A stretch of DNA of 64,000 nt from an uncultured Rikenellaceae bacterium (GCA_944325305.1 CALUZO010000017.1:1-64000); one strand, 5' to 3'. Positions 26,492-35,173 are shown, counted from the stretch's first letter. Notes: generated from the letters alone by a model not told the origin. Made by a program: numbers and translations.

Positions 26492-27136
26492 ATGAAAAAA
26501 ATATATTTCGTAAGCGGCATAGACACCGATGCAGGTAAAAGTTACGCCACGGGGGCAATCGCCGCCAAATGGCGCAGCGAAGGAATAAACGTGATAACCC
26601 AGAAATTCATCCAGACAGGCTGCGAAGGCGAGGTGTCGGAAGACATCGAACTTCACCGCAGAATCATGGGTACAGGCCTTCTGCCTGAAGACATGGATGG
26701 TACCACCTGTCCTATAAAGCTACGCTACCCGGCCTCTCCGGACCTTGCCGCGCGTCTCGAAAACACCGAGATCGACCTCGCACTTGTAGAAAAAAGCACG
26801 CGCAAACTGGCATCCATGTACGATGTGGTGCTGATCGAAGGTGCCGGAGGCCTGCTTGTCCCGATACAAGGCCATTACACCATGCTCGATTATGTCAGGG
26901 AGCATTCACTACCGCTGATTCTCGTAACCAACCCCAAGCTTGGCAGCGTGAACCACACACTGCTGAGCCTCGAAGTCTGCCGCAACCGGAACATAAACGT
27001 AGACATGATTGTATACAATCTATATCCCGAAACATCGCCCGAAATCACTGCAGACACCAGGACTACGATTTTAGATTACATCAGGGAGTACCATCCCGAC
27101 TGCAAATTCATGGAAGTACCGTTCATAAAGAGATGA
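26492..27136 (+). CDS. bioD: Dethiobiotin synthetase
   Basis: A 214-residue ATP-dependent enzyme that closes the ureido ring of 7,8-diaminopelargonate with CO2. The P-loop is GIDTDAGKS (9-17), Lys/Thr residues for substrate follow (KFIQTG), and the conserved EGAGGLLVP appears near residue 113. Divergent from bioB; together they supply the last two steps of biotin synthesis, while bioA/bioF are not in this window. The ATG at 26492 was chosen because the promoter places transcription start near 26461. Confidence 0.94.
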   Translation: MKKIYFVSGIDTDAGKSYATGAIAAKWRSEGINVITQKFIQTGCEGEVSEDIELHRRIMGTGLLPEDMDGTTCPIKLRYPASPDLAARLENTEIDLALVEKSTRKLASMYDVVLIEGAGGLLVPIQGHYTMLDYVREHSLPLILVTNPKLGSVNHTLLSLEVCRNRNINVDMIVYNLYPETSPEITADTRTTILDYIREYHPDCKFMEVPFIKR

Positions 27137-27219
27137 TCCGGCTTCCTCATTTACGGTGCACGGAAAGCCATGTACGGCGGGGACGAACCCGCAACTATAA
27201 TTTGCCGCTTATCTCATGC

Positions 27220-27510
27220 TCATAAACTTGCCGGCAAAAACACCGTACGCACAAATACAAAAATATACAGGGCAATAATTATATAAAATGCTATGCCTAC
27301 CCAGAAGGCTATTTTAGTCCATCTGCCGGCAATATGCGATGCCTGCTCGGCATCATCGATGAGTCCGGCATAAAAAAGCGATTCCACTTTCGAGGCATAG
27401 ACTATGGCCGGTATGCCCAGCGGCAGACAGCAAAGAACCGTAACAAGTATAGACTCCAGAAGCCATGTCTTGGGTGGTGAGCCTGGTTCCCGCTTATTTT
27501 TATTTTCCAT
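27220..27510 (-). CDS. CD225/dispanin-like small membrane protein
   Basis: About 96 residues. A short Pro-rich, basic N-terminus is followed by TWLLESILVTVLCCLPLGIPA, then YASKVESLFYAGLIDDAEQAS and a second hydrophobic segment (about 68-93). This layout, with a Cys-Cys-Pro motif in the first membrane segment and the helix between, matches the CD225/dispanin family that also contains eukaryotic IFITM proteins. Bacterial members are common and uncharacterised. A second ATG at 27519 would add three residues. It follows a small membrane-protein gene but is separated from it by a terminator. Confidence 0.7.
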   Translation of the reverse strand: MENKNKREPGSPPKTWLLESILVTVLCCLPLGIPAIVYASKVESLFYAGLIDDAEQASHIAGRWTKIAFWVGIAFYIIIALYIFVFVRTVFLPASL

Positions 27511-27649
27511 AGTTCCCATAACAATCACGTTTCGTTTAATGAACATTTCAATATGACGGAAATGCCGAGTTTTGCCGATATCGCTTGCCCGCGCATTCGT
27601 CATACAAATATAACCTATTTCCGTAATATTTATTTCAGGTTGATACAAA

Positions 27650-27690
27650 ACAAAGATCCATGTCACACATTTTACGACATGGATCTTTGT
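27650..27690 (-). terminator. Terminator after the PLDc_N-like gene
   Basis: A 15-bp stem (27650-27664 with 27676-27690) with an 11-nt loop, followed on the minus strand by TTTTG. Confidence 0.75.
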
Positions 27691-27707
27691 AACCGTGAGT
27701 TGTGACA

Positions 27708-27911
27708 CTATTCGGAAACACAGGCGCTCTTCTGTGATTTCACAAGAAATACAATAGGTCCTCCGATAACGAACAGCATCATAAATATCAGCCACAGGAT
27801 TTTGTTAACGGCCGATTCAGGGGTCTTTATCAAAAAATAAAGCCCCACGAGAAAAAGAATGAAATGCATTACGGGAAGCACCATCGTGGCGAGAGTCAAC
27901 ATTCCTAACAT
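27708..27911 (-). CDS. Small two-helix membrane protein (PLDc_N-like)
   Basis: A 67-residue protein with two hydrophobic stretches (about 4-27 and 37-57) separated by KTPESAVNKILW and ending in FLVKSQKSACVSE. The plan and the PESAVNKILWLIFMMLFVIGGPIVF segment resemble the PLDc_N (phospholipase D nuclease N-terminal) membrane domain found as free-standing small proteins in Bacteroidota. Function unknown. It has a terminator immediately downstream and is divergent from the pheA leader. Confidence 0.65.
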   Translation of the reverse strand: MLGMLTLATMVLPVMHFILFLVGLYFLIKTPESAVNKILWLIFMMLFVIGGPIVFLVKSQKSACVSE

Positions 27912-28094
27912 AATTTTATGATTTTAAATTCAAACAGGATTCCTTATTAAAGGCAGGAATTTTCCGAGAAAGCTCCAAATCAAGTTCTCTCCGAATTCAT
28001 CGTTCATTTTCACACTAAACGGTTGCAGACAGATATTTTTCAAAAATTTTAATAAAAAAACGGCCGGCGTGTAACGTTTTTTAAATTTTTGTCA

Positions 28095-28102
28095 TAAATT
28101 TG
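28095..28102 (+). promoter_or_regulatory. -7 element of the phe operon
   Basis: TAAATTTG, 38 nt before the leader-peptide start. The -33 region is AT-rich without a perfect TTTG. Confidence 0.55.
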
Positions 28103-28140
28103 CACAGTCGGAGTGAAACAAGAACCTCCGAGCAAATACG

Positions 28141-28221
28141 ATGATAACGAACAAGTCATTTTTTGGTTTTTATTTTTACTTCTACTTTTTTAACAGAGTG
28201 GACCGGGTGGCGTTTGCATAA
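28141..28221 (+). CDS. pheL: Phe/Tyr-rich leader peptide of the pheA attenuator
   Basis: A 26-codon open frame (ATG at 28141, TAA at 28219). Codons 7-17 encode FFGFYFYFYFF; in total 8 Phe and 3 Tyr codons are used. It begins with MITNKS and ends with NRVDRVAFA. A strongly biased peptide of this size, directly upstream of prephenate dehydratase and overlapping a switchable pair of hairpins, is what is expected of a ribosome-mediated attenuation leader. When Phe-tRNA (or Tyr-tRNA) is scarce the ribosome would stall before 28191 and leave the antiterminator strand at 28200-28207 free. The family is known in Proteobacteria; this copy is read directly from sequence. Confidence 0.85.
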   Translation: MITNKSFFGFYFYFYFFNRVDRVAFA

Positions 28222-28273
28222 AATGAGTAAGGTAATAAAAACCAGAAAAAATGAAATAAACGAGTCCCGGTCC
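28200..28273 (+). promoter_or_regulatory. Antiterminator pairing of the pheA attenuator
   Basis: GGACCGGG (28200-28207), inside the leader reading frame, is fully complementary to CCCGGTCC (28266-28273), the left arm of the terminator. Pairing here prevents terminator formation. A ribosome finishing the leader at 28219-28221 would cover 28200-28207. Confidence 0.8.
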
Positions 28274-28291
28274 TTCAAGACCGGGACTTTT
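28263..28291 (+). terminator. Attenuator terminator before pheA
   Basis: A 10-bp stem (28263-28272 with 28279-28288), loop CTTCAA, then TTTTG. It lies 34 nt before pheA. Its left arm is shared with the antiterminator, so the two structures exclude each other. Confidence 0.85.
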
Positions 28292-28324
28292 GTTTGAGGA
28301 ATATAACGTGTAAAATATAGATTT

Positions 28325-29173
28325 ATGAAAGTTGCAATTCAGGGTTACGAGGGAAGTTTCCACCAGATAGTGGCCCACAAGTATTTCGGAGAACGTATTG
28401 AGATAATCTCGTGTCCGACGTTCCGCAAGGTGGCTAAATGCGTCGAAGAAGGAAGTGCGGATTACGGCGTGATAGCCATAGAAAACTCGATAGCGGGCAG
28501 CATACTGGCCAATTACAAGATCCTTCAGAACCACAATCTGCAAGTAGCTGGCGAAGGCTACCTCAGGATAAAACAGAATCTCATGGCCCTGCCCGGAACC
28601 AGACTCGAAGATATAAAAGAGGTACAAAGCCACCCTATGGCACTTCTTCAATGCATGGACTACCTCGAAGAACACGACTGGAAACTCATAGAATCCGAAG
28701 ACACGGCTTACAGCGCACGGGAGGTCGCACAGAAACAACTCAAGAATACAGCAGCCATTGCCAGCACGCTCTCAGCCAAAATCTACGGTCTCGAGATCCT
28801 CGCCGAAGACATCAATACGATAAAGGAGAATTTCACACGCTTCATGATCCTCAAACAACGGGACGGTTTCCTCGACCCGTTTGCCAACAAGGCATCGCTC
28901 TATTTCAAGACGAAACACGAACGCGGATCTCTTCTCAAAGTCCTTGAACAAACCAAAGACGAAAACGTTAACCTTTCCAAATTGCAGTCCTACCCCATCC
29001 CCAGTGAACCATGGCACTACCTTTTCCACATAGACATGGAATTCGATTATCTCGACGACTATCAGCGGACCATCAAGAAATTAGAGGAAGTGGCCGATGA
29101 AGTACATGTTTACGGTGTTTACCGCAGCGGATTCAAGGAATCGAGCGACAACGGCAAAATAATAGAAGAATAA
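28325..29173 (+). CDS. pheA: Prephenate dehydratase
   Basis: A 282-residue monofunctional enzyme converting prephenate to phenylpyruvate. The catalytic domain spans about 1-180 with the typical ENSIAGS and the catalytic Thr-Arg motif in NFTRF. An ACT domain occupies about 190-270. In E. coli PheA the regulatory motifs are GALV and ESRP; here the equivalents read GSLL and QSYP, so phenylalanine feedback may be weaker or different. There is no chorismate mutase domain: that activity is fused to the DAHP synthase two genes downstream. Expression is probably controlled by the leader-peptide attenuator just upstream. Confidence 0.95.
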   Translation: MKVAIQGYEGSFHQIVAHKYFGERIEIISCPTFRKVAKCVEEGSADYGVIAIENSIAGSILANYKILQNHNLQVAGEGYLRIKQNLMALPGTRLEDIKEVQSHPMALLQCMDYLEEHDWKLIESEDTAYSAREVAQKQLKNTAAIASTLSAKIYGLEILAEDINTIKENFTRFMILKQRDGFLDPFANKASLYFKTKHERGSLLKVLEQTKDENVNLSKLQSYPIPSEPWHYLFHIDMEFDYLDDYQRTIKKLEEVADEVHVYGVYRSGFKESSDNGKIIEE

Positions 29174-29197
29174 CAAGAAAAGAAAATTCCGAATAAA

Positions 29198-30040
29198 ATG
29201 AAAACAACGATAATCGGCATGGGGCTTATAGGCGGATCGTTCGCCATGAGTCTGCGCGATAATGGCCTCGCCGATCACATAACCGGAGTCGATACGAGCA
29301 GCAAGAATCTCGACACAGCACTCAAACTCGGACTTATAGATAAAGTTTCAGAGCTGGAAAGCGCCGTAGAGGGGGCCGATCTCATAGTACTCTCCGCACC
29401 AGTCGACGTTATCCCGACACTGGCCGTAAAGGTACTCAATCGGGTGAACGACAATCAGGTGGTAATGGACATGGGGTCGGTCAAGACCGAACTCGCCGAA
29501 ATGATAAGCCAGCATCCCAAACGAGGACGTTTCGTAGCTACCCATCCGATGTGGGGTACCGAATACAGCGGTCCTGAATCGGCCGTAAAAGGGGCCTTCA
29601 AAGGACGCAACGTAGTCATATGCGACAAAGAAAAAAGCGATGCAAATGCATTGGAAACCGTGGGAACAATATACTCTACGATCGGTATGCCAATACTGTA
29701 CATGTCGTCCGAAGAACAGGATCTCCACTCGGCATATATTTCACATATTTCACACATAACGGCATATGCACTTGCACTGACGGTACTCGAGAAGGAACGC
29801 GAAAACAACCATATCTTCGACCTGGCCAGCAGCGGGTTCGAAAGTACGGTGCGCCTGGCAAAAAGCTCGCCAAGCATGTGGGTTCCCATTTTCATGAATA
29901 ACAAATACAACGTGCTGGATGTATTGAGGGAGCATATCCACCAACTGCAGATATTCCGTAAAATGCTGGAAAACGACGACGAAAAAGGCCTTATAGCGGC
30001 AGTTGAAAAAGCCAATACGATCAAAAAGATCATAAAATAG
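29198..30040 (+). CDS. tyrA: Prephenate dehydrogenase
   Basis: A 280-residue NAD(P)-dependent enzyme making 4-hydroxyphenylpyruvate for tyrosine. The Rossmann motif GMGLIGGSFA lies at residues 8-17, and the substrate-site region ATHPMWGTEYSG is near 113. No ACT or chorismate mutase domain is present. It is 24 nt downstream of pheA and likely in the same transcript, so attenuation by Phe/Tyr codons would affect both branches. In Bacteroides an aminotransferase gene usually lies in this cluster; none is present here. Confidence 0.95.
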   Translation: MKTTIIGMGLIGGSFAMSLRDNGLADHITGVDTSSKNLDTALKLGLIDKVSELESAVEGADLIVLSAPVDVIPTLAVKVLNRVNDNQVVMDMGSVKTELAEMISQHPKRGRFVATHPMWGTEYSGPESAVKGAFKGRNVVICDKEKSDANALETVGTIYSTIGMPILYMSSEEQDLHSAYISHISHITAYALALTVLEKERENNHIFDLASSGFESTVRLAKSSPSMWVPIFMNNKYNVLDVLREHIHQLQIFRKMLENDDEKGLIAAVEKANTIKKIIK

Positions 30041-30200
30041 GTCTCGACTGAACGAGGGCTCTCTCACCTGCCAGGCCGACAAAAGGCAAACCACGAACGA
30101 CCAAAAACAGCATTACAAAAAATTGCGTCGAGTTTGCCAAGCCAGGAAAACATTGAATATCAGAGATAAGAAATCAAGACTATTACAAAACGACATAACA

Positions 30201-31274
30201 ATGACAACAATCAAACTCAAAGGCGACAAGCCACTTATCATCTCGGGGCCATGCAGCGCCGAAACCAAAGAACAGACACTCGACACATGCCGTCAACTGG
30301 CTGCCACCGGCATGGTTGACGTGCTCAGGGCAGGAATCTGGAAACCGCGCACCAAACCGGGAATGTTCGAAGGCGTGGGCGTAAAAGGACTGGCATGGCT
30401 CGAAAGAGCAAAGGAAGAGACGGGACTCCCAATCTCTGTGGAAGTTGCCACTGCAAAGCATGTGGAAAACGCGCTCGAATTCGGAGTGGATATGCTATGG
30501 ATAGGTGCGCGCACTACTGTCAGCCCGTTCGCCGTTCAGGAGGTGGCCGATGCCCTGCGCGGAAACAAAGACGTTACGGTATGCATCAAAAACCCGATGA
30601 ACCCCGACATAGCTCTTTGGGCCGGTGCCGTAGAACGTTTCAATAAGGTAGGTATCGACCTGGACCGTATCGGTCTGATACACCGCGGATTCTCGCACGT
30701 AGGACACAACAAGTACCGCAACCCTCCCATGTGGCATCTGGTATTCGAGATGCGCTCAAAATTTCCTGACATGGCCATGATATGCGATCCTTCGCACATT
30801 GCGGGCGCCAGGGAGTACCTTCAAGAGATAGCGCAAACCGCTGCAGATCTCCGTTACGACGGTCTCATAATCGAAAGCCACAACTGCCCGGCGGTGGCCA
30901 AAAGCGATGCAGCCCAACAGGTGACACCCGACGATCTGGTAAAGTTGCTAAAATCCATAAAATGGCGTACGAGCAACAACAACGACCCGGAATACACCCG
31001 CGCGCTTTCGAATCTTCGTGCCGAGATAGACCAAATCGACTCGGAACTGTTCGAACTGCTGTCTAAACGCATGCGTGTCGCCGAACATATAGGCGCCGTA
31101 AAACGGGAAAACAACGTAGCTATCCTTCAAGGCGACCGCTGGAACAGCATAGTCGACAAAGCTATCGCCCAGTCCAAAGAACTCGGACTGAGCGAGGATT
31201 TCCTGAAAACCGTGCTCCAGGCCATCCACATAGAAAGTATCAACAGGCAGAACGAAATAATGAACGCCAAATAG
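30201..31274 (+). CDS. aroF: Bifunctional DAHP synthase / chorismate mutase
   Basis: A 357-residue fusion. Residues about 1-255 form a DAHP synthetase I/KDSA-type barrel with the signature ISGPCSAET (about 14-22), LRAGIWKPRT and CDPSHIAG. Residues about 265-357 form an AroQ-type chorismate mutase (LRAEIDQIDSELFELLSKRM, then a conserved second helix). It thus carries the first step of the shikimate pathway and the first step toward Phe and Tyr in one polypeptide, typical of Bacteroidota. A 160-nt gap separates it from tyrA, so a second promoter is possible. The ATG at 30201 matches the family N-terminus. Confidence 0.95.
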   Translation: MTTIKLKGDKPLIISGPCSAETKEQTLDTCRQLAATGMVDVLRAGIWKPRTKPGMFEGVGVKGLAWLERAKEETGLPISVEVATAKHVENALEFGVDMLWIGARTTVSPFAVQEVADALRGNKDVTVCIKNPMNPDIALWAGAVERFNKVGIDLDRIGLIHRGFSHVGHNKYRNPPMWHLVFEMRSKFPDMAMICDPSHIAGAREYLQEIAQTAADLRYDGLIIESHNCPAVAKSDAAQQVTPDDLVKLLKSIKWRTSNNNDPEYTRALSNLRAEIDQIDSELFELLSKRMRVAEHIGAVKRENNVAILQGDRWNSIVDKAIAQSKELGLSEDFLKTVLQAIHIESINRQNEIMNAK

Positions 31275-31286
31275 TTTCGATGCGAG

Positions 31287-32819
31287 ATGAGTTATCCTTC
31301 CATCAGCCAGTGGATCGACACCGTATCGAACTCCTTCGGACGCTTTCGTACATTAGGGGAATTCGAACTTTGCCGCGATGCATACGGCAACATACGATTC
31401 ATCGCCGGTAACAGTGCCGTCGTATTCCCTGTTATCGCCGATGGGAAAATGATAATGCTCAAATGCTTCATAAAAGAGGGTCGGTGTCGCGACGTTTTGT
31501 ATGCAACGACTTCGTGTGCCGACCCTCTCCTATCCCCAGCCGTCTTTCTTCCGGGCGAGGCCTATGTTTACGACGAAATGGGCAACGGACAATATTATGA
31601 CATAGCCGTCGGGAGATGGATCGAAGGCAATACCCTCGAAACTGAATTGCGACGCGCATTCCGGGAATCAGGCGCCGATCGGTTCGCTGAACTCGCAACC
31701 ATTTTTGACAGCATGGCTGCAGAACTGTTGTCGAGAGATTGGGCGCACGGCGATTTGAAACCCGAAAATATAATCATCACACCAGAAGGCCATGCCGTGT
31801 TGATAGACTACGACGCGATGTACGTCCCGGGCGGAGAACCTTCAGGCGAAACTGGAACTCCGGGCTACCAGCACCCGGCACGCACAGAGGAGGATTACGG
31901 CAAATTTATCGACGACTATTCCATCGCACTTTTGTCTGTAAGCCTGCACGCCCTCGCCATGGAACCGGAACTCTACGGGAAATACCACAAAGGCGACGGT
32001 CTTATATTGAATCCAGATGAAATATGTCGCGGAACTTCGGCAGCTTACGAAGAGATAATGGATCTGCTCGCCGACAGCGGCGAATACGACCTTTACAATC
32101 TGGCAAAGAGACTCCCTACACCCATTGCCGCCATAACGGAACTCAAAGAATTGCTGGCAGCCGTCCAGAGCCCCAAGAACCAAAATGAAGAGACTCCACT
32201 CCTTTTTGTCTCCGACGGATTATGTGGTTACGCAAACCAAGCCGGACAAAAGGTCGTACCGGCAATCTTCACGGAAGCATTCGAATACAGCGAAGGAGTG
32301 GCTGTTGCAAACCTTCGCGGGAAGTGGCATATTATCGGCACAAACGGGGAAATGATATTCAATACGGGAGATATAGAGCTCTATTCCGACAACGAGACAA
32401 GACCAAATCCCAAACAAAGCACGCAAACCGTCACACAAATATCCGACATGTCCGACCGGACTTCGAACCGCAAGACAGTAAAAACGACAAACACCCCGTC
32501 CAAAGCGATAAACGATCTCAAGATAGACGCGATGAAGCCGTTCGGATGCGGCCTGGCGGCATTCCGCTGCAATGGCAAATGGGGATATATAGATACAAAA
32601 GGACATATAACCATAAAGACTGAGTTCGACCGGGCCGGTACGATGCACGACGGAATTGCCACCGTATGTCGGAACGGAAAGTACGGATTCATCGACACTG
32701 CCGGCAGAACAATAATTCCATTCGAATATGATCGGGCAATGGGATTCAGAAACGGTATCACCGAGGTAGAAGCTAACGGTGATATTTTCCATTTAGACCT
32801 TTCAGGGAATCGGGTATAA
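31287..32819 (+). CDS. Serine/threonine kinase-like protein with C-terminal WG repeats
   Basis: A 510-residue cytoplasmic protein. The kinase domain covers about residues 15-275: putative ATP lysine Lys59 (MLKCF), catalytic loop HGDLKPEN (154-161) and metal-binding DYD (174-176, in place of DFG), with TPGYQHP (191-197) as an APE-like segment. The key residues are intact, so activity is likely. The C-terminal part holds WG-type repeats: one near 305-360, a low-complexity Ser/Thr/Lys linker (about 370-410), then two near 413-505 with WGYIDTKG and YGFIDTAG. It lies 12 nt after aroF and 42 nt before a vWA gene, and its N-terminus is clearly paralogous to the gene at 33728. Cognate substrate unknown. 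Confidence 0.85.
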   Translation: MSYPSISQWIDTVSNSFGRFRTLGEFELCRDAYGNIRFIAGNSAVVFPVIADGKMIMLKCFIKEGRCRDVLYATTSCADPLLSPAVFLPGEAYVYDEMGNGQYYDIAVGRWIEGNTLETELRRAFRESGADRFAELATIFDSMAAELLSRDWAHGDLKPENIIITPEGHAVLIDYDAMYVPGGEPSGETGTPGYQHPARTEEDYGKFIDDYSIALLSVSLHALAMEPELYGKYHKGDGLILNPDEICRGTSAAYEEIMDLLADSGEYDLYNLAKRLPTPIAAITELKELLAAVQSPKNQNEETPLLFVSDGLCGYANQAGQKVVPAIFTEAFEYSEGVAVANLRGKWHIIGTNGEMIFNTGDIELYSDNETRPNPKQSTQTVTQISDMSDRTSNRKTVKTTNTPSKAINDLKIDAMKPFGCGLAAFRCNGKWGYIDTKGHITIKTEFDRAGTMHDGIATVCRNGKYGFIDTAGRTIIPFEYDRAMGFRNGITEVEANGDIFHLDLSGNRV

Positions 32820-32861
32820 TTCGTGAAAGATTATTATCTTAGCCGGCAAAATAACCCTAAT

Positions 32862-33713
32862 ATGTATTCTGCACGAATAACGCGGCTAAACCCAACTGCC
32901 TTCATATTCCTTATCGACCGTTCTGGTTCGATGGAAGAAAAAACGACATTCGGCAACGAACTGATCACCAAGGCCGAAGCAGTAGCAATGATCACTAACA
33001 TGCTCATCCGGGAACTGATCAACCGCTGTCGAAAGGAAGACGGCATTATGGATTATTTCGAAATAGCAGCCATAGGCTATTCCGGCGAGAAAGCCTCGAT
33101 GCTGCTGGGTTCAGGCGAATCGTTCATTAAACCGTCAACACTTGCACAGGCAAAAGTCCGCAAGAAAGTCATCTCGCGCGAACTCGTACTCCCAAACGGC
33201 ACATCGGTCATAAACAACAGCGAAATAAAGTACTGGATAGAACCACGCTGCGAAGGAAACACCCCGATGAAATCTGCACTCGAACAAGCTCTCGAGATAA
33301 CATCGCGATGGTGCCGCAAACAGAGCAACCACGCATCATATCCTCCAACGATCTTCAATATCACAGACGGTGAAGCCACCGACGGCGATTATGAAACGCT
33401 CACCGAACTGGCATCGGAATTGAAATCTCTCGGCACCGAAGATGGTAAAACGTTATTCATGAACATCAACATATCTTCAGGTCAGGGAAACAGCATATTG
33501 TTCCCAGCCAGCAAAAACGAAATACCGCCAAGCCGTTATGCCGATATACTCTACGACATGTCGAGCGTAATGCCGACTGAATACAACGAAGCCATACTGG
33601 CCATAAAACCAGGCACAATCCCGCCTTTCCGCGCCATGGGCATGAACACATCTGCTTCCGATCTCATAGACATGATGAATATCGGCTCGCGCAGCATCAG
33701 CAGAATACTCTAA
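32862..33713 (+). CDS. vWA-domain protein
   Basis: A 283-residue soluble von Willebrand factor A protein. The MIDAS metal site is complete: DRSGS (Asp19, Ser21, Ser23), Thr134 in GNTPMKSAL and Asp169 in NITDGEATDG. It resembles the TerY-type single-domain vWA proteins that bacteria encode beside kinases and phosphatases. It lies between the active kinase and the pseudokinase gene with short gaps (42 and 14 nt) and is almost certainly co-expressed with them. A GTG at 32823 in the same frame would add 13 residues, but the ATG at 32862 places the first strand at the normal distance. Confidence 0.85.
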   Translation: MYSARITRLNPTAFIFLIDRSGSMEEKTTFGNELITKAEAVAMITNMLIRELINRCRKEDGIMDYFEIAAIGYSGEKASMLLGSGESFIKPSTLAQAKVRKKVISRELVLPNGTSVINNSEIKYWIEPRCEGNTPMKSALEQALEITSRWCRKQSNHASYPPTIFNITDGEATDGDYETLTELASELKSLGTEDGKTLFMNINISSGQGNSILFPASKNEIPPSRYADILYDMSSVMPTEYNEAILAIKPGTIPPFRAMGMNTSASDLIDMMNIGSRSISRIL

Positions 33714-33727
33714 AACCAAACACGACA

Positions 33728-35173
33728 ATGGCAGTAACCATATCACAATACATCGAAGCAGTACAAAATCCAAACGGCCGCTTCCGCACTCTCGCAGGCA
33801 TATATCCCGTTACGGACGAATCGGACGAACCCCTCATGACAACAGGAGACATTTGCGCCGATTTCGAAGTGATATTCGAAGGTAAACCGTACATTCTCAA
33901 ATGCCTCTTAAGTGCGAGCACAAAACATAAGGAACACCTTGAAAGCGTCTCGCTTTTCACTCAATTGATACAGACACCGTTCCTCGTACCTCACAAATAT
34001 CTCGAAGACGAATTAACCGTTTTCGACGCCTCGGAAAAGGCCTGCACTGTCGACACTATCCTGTGCCAAAAACCTGACGGCACACCACTGAACCGTATAC
34101 TGGAGCAAGCCGCATCTATGAACGACAGCTCAACTATATGGAACACAGGCAAAATGTTGCCCAAAATGGCCGCATGGATGTGGGACAATGAATTCAGCGC
34201 GGGAAGCCTATCAACCAAAACGCTGTTCATACGTTCAGGCAATATCCCTGTGATGACCGACTACACATACGCCCGGCGCAAACGCTCACTGACAGACATT
34301 CGTGCCATCTGTTCGCTCGAAGCTGCGCTATACTGCTGCGCATGCGAACCAAGGCTCTACAAAACCTTCCTCGAAGAACATCTGACCAGCAGAAACAAAC
34401 TCATATCGCTGGCAGCAGACCTGAACGTTCGCCTCGGAGATGAACAAACAAGTACGCTTATAGGATTGTTGGCTCTGCTATCCACCGAATGCGCCAATTA
34501 TGACGAATATGTAGCCTACCTGTTGGAACTCGCCTCCAAACTTGCGTCTGAAGAGCCGACACGCATAACATCACTTTCGGATATGGCCGACGACATCACA
34601 AACGAATCTGACCCGAACCCGCAGAAACCCAAAACAGACTTTACTGCAGGCAAATACACATATGTCGGAGAACCGAATTGCAACCTTATGCGTGCTTTCG
34701 ACGGAGAAAAATGGTGTTACATCGACAAAACCGGCAAAACGGCCATAAGCGGCAACTTCATTGATGCAAGCGACTTCGAGGAGGACCGCGCCGTAGTCGA
34801 AACGCCAGAAGGTTTCGGGCTTATCGACACCAACGGCAAATTCATACTGCCGCCATCTTTCGACGATCTTGACTGGGACAGTTACAACAACATCGCAATT
34901 GCCACGAAAGATGGCAAATCAGGAATCTTTTCACGCTCAGGCGAACAGTTGTCCCCACTTTGTTACGACCAGATCCTCAATTGCAGCGAAGGACTTATAC
35001 CCGCGAGGAAAAACGGCATGTATGGCTATCTCGGCAAGGACGGCAGCGTAGCCATAGACTTCAAGTTCGACGATGTCTTCAGTTTCCGCGACGGAGTGGC
35101 CCGCGTAAAACACTCGGGGCATGAGATACTGATCGATGCCGACGGAAACGAGATAGACCGCATAATCAAATAA
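33728..35173 (+). CDS. Pseudokinase with C-terminal WG repeats
   Basis: A 481-residue paralogue of the kinase at 31287: the N-terminal ISQYIEAVQNPNGRFRTL mirrors ISQWIDTVSNSFGRFRTL there. The ATP lysine is kept (Lys58), but the catalytic loop HGDLKPEN has become AGSLSTKT (158-165), losing the catalytic Asp and the Asn. The DYD metal motif is TDYT, retaining only the first Asp. The domain is therefore predicted to be inactive. The C-terminal region (about 310-481) has WG-type repeats (CYIDKTGKTAIS, FGLIDTNGKFILP, MYGYLGKDGSVAI). Retention of the whole frame suggests a scaffolding or regulatory role with the kinase and the vWA protein. Confidence 0.85.
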   Translation: MAVTISQYIEAVQNPNGRFRTLAGIYPVTDESDEPLMTTGDICADFEVIFEGKPYILKCLLSASTKHKEHLESVSLFTQLIQTPFLVPHKYLEDELTVFDASEKACTVDTILCQKPDGTPLNRILEQAASMNDSSTIWNTGKMLPKMAAWMWDNEFSAGSLSTKTLFIRSGNIPVMTDYTYARRKRSLTDIRAICSLEAALYCCACEPRLYKTFLEEHLTSRNKLISLAADLNVRLGDEQTSTLIGLLALLSTECANYDEYVAYLLELASKLASEEPTRITSLSDMADDITNESDPNPQKPKTDFTAGKYTYVGEPNCNLMRAFDGEKWCYIDKTGKTAISGNFIDASDFEEDRAVVETPEGFGLIDTNGKFILPPSFDDLDWDSYNNIAIATKDGKSGIFSRSGEQLSPLCYDQILNCSEGLIPARKNGMYGYLGKDGSVAIDFKFDDVFSFRDGVARVKHSGHEILIDADGNEIDRIIK

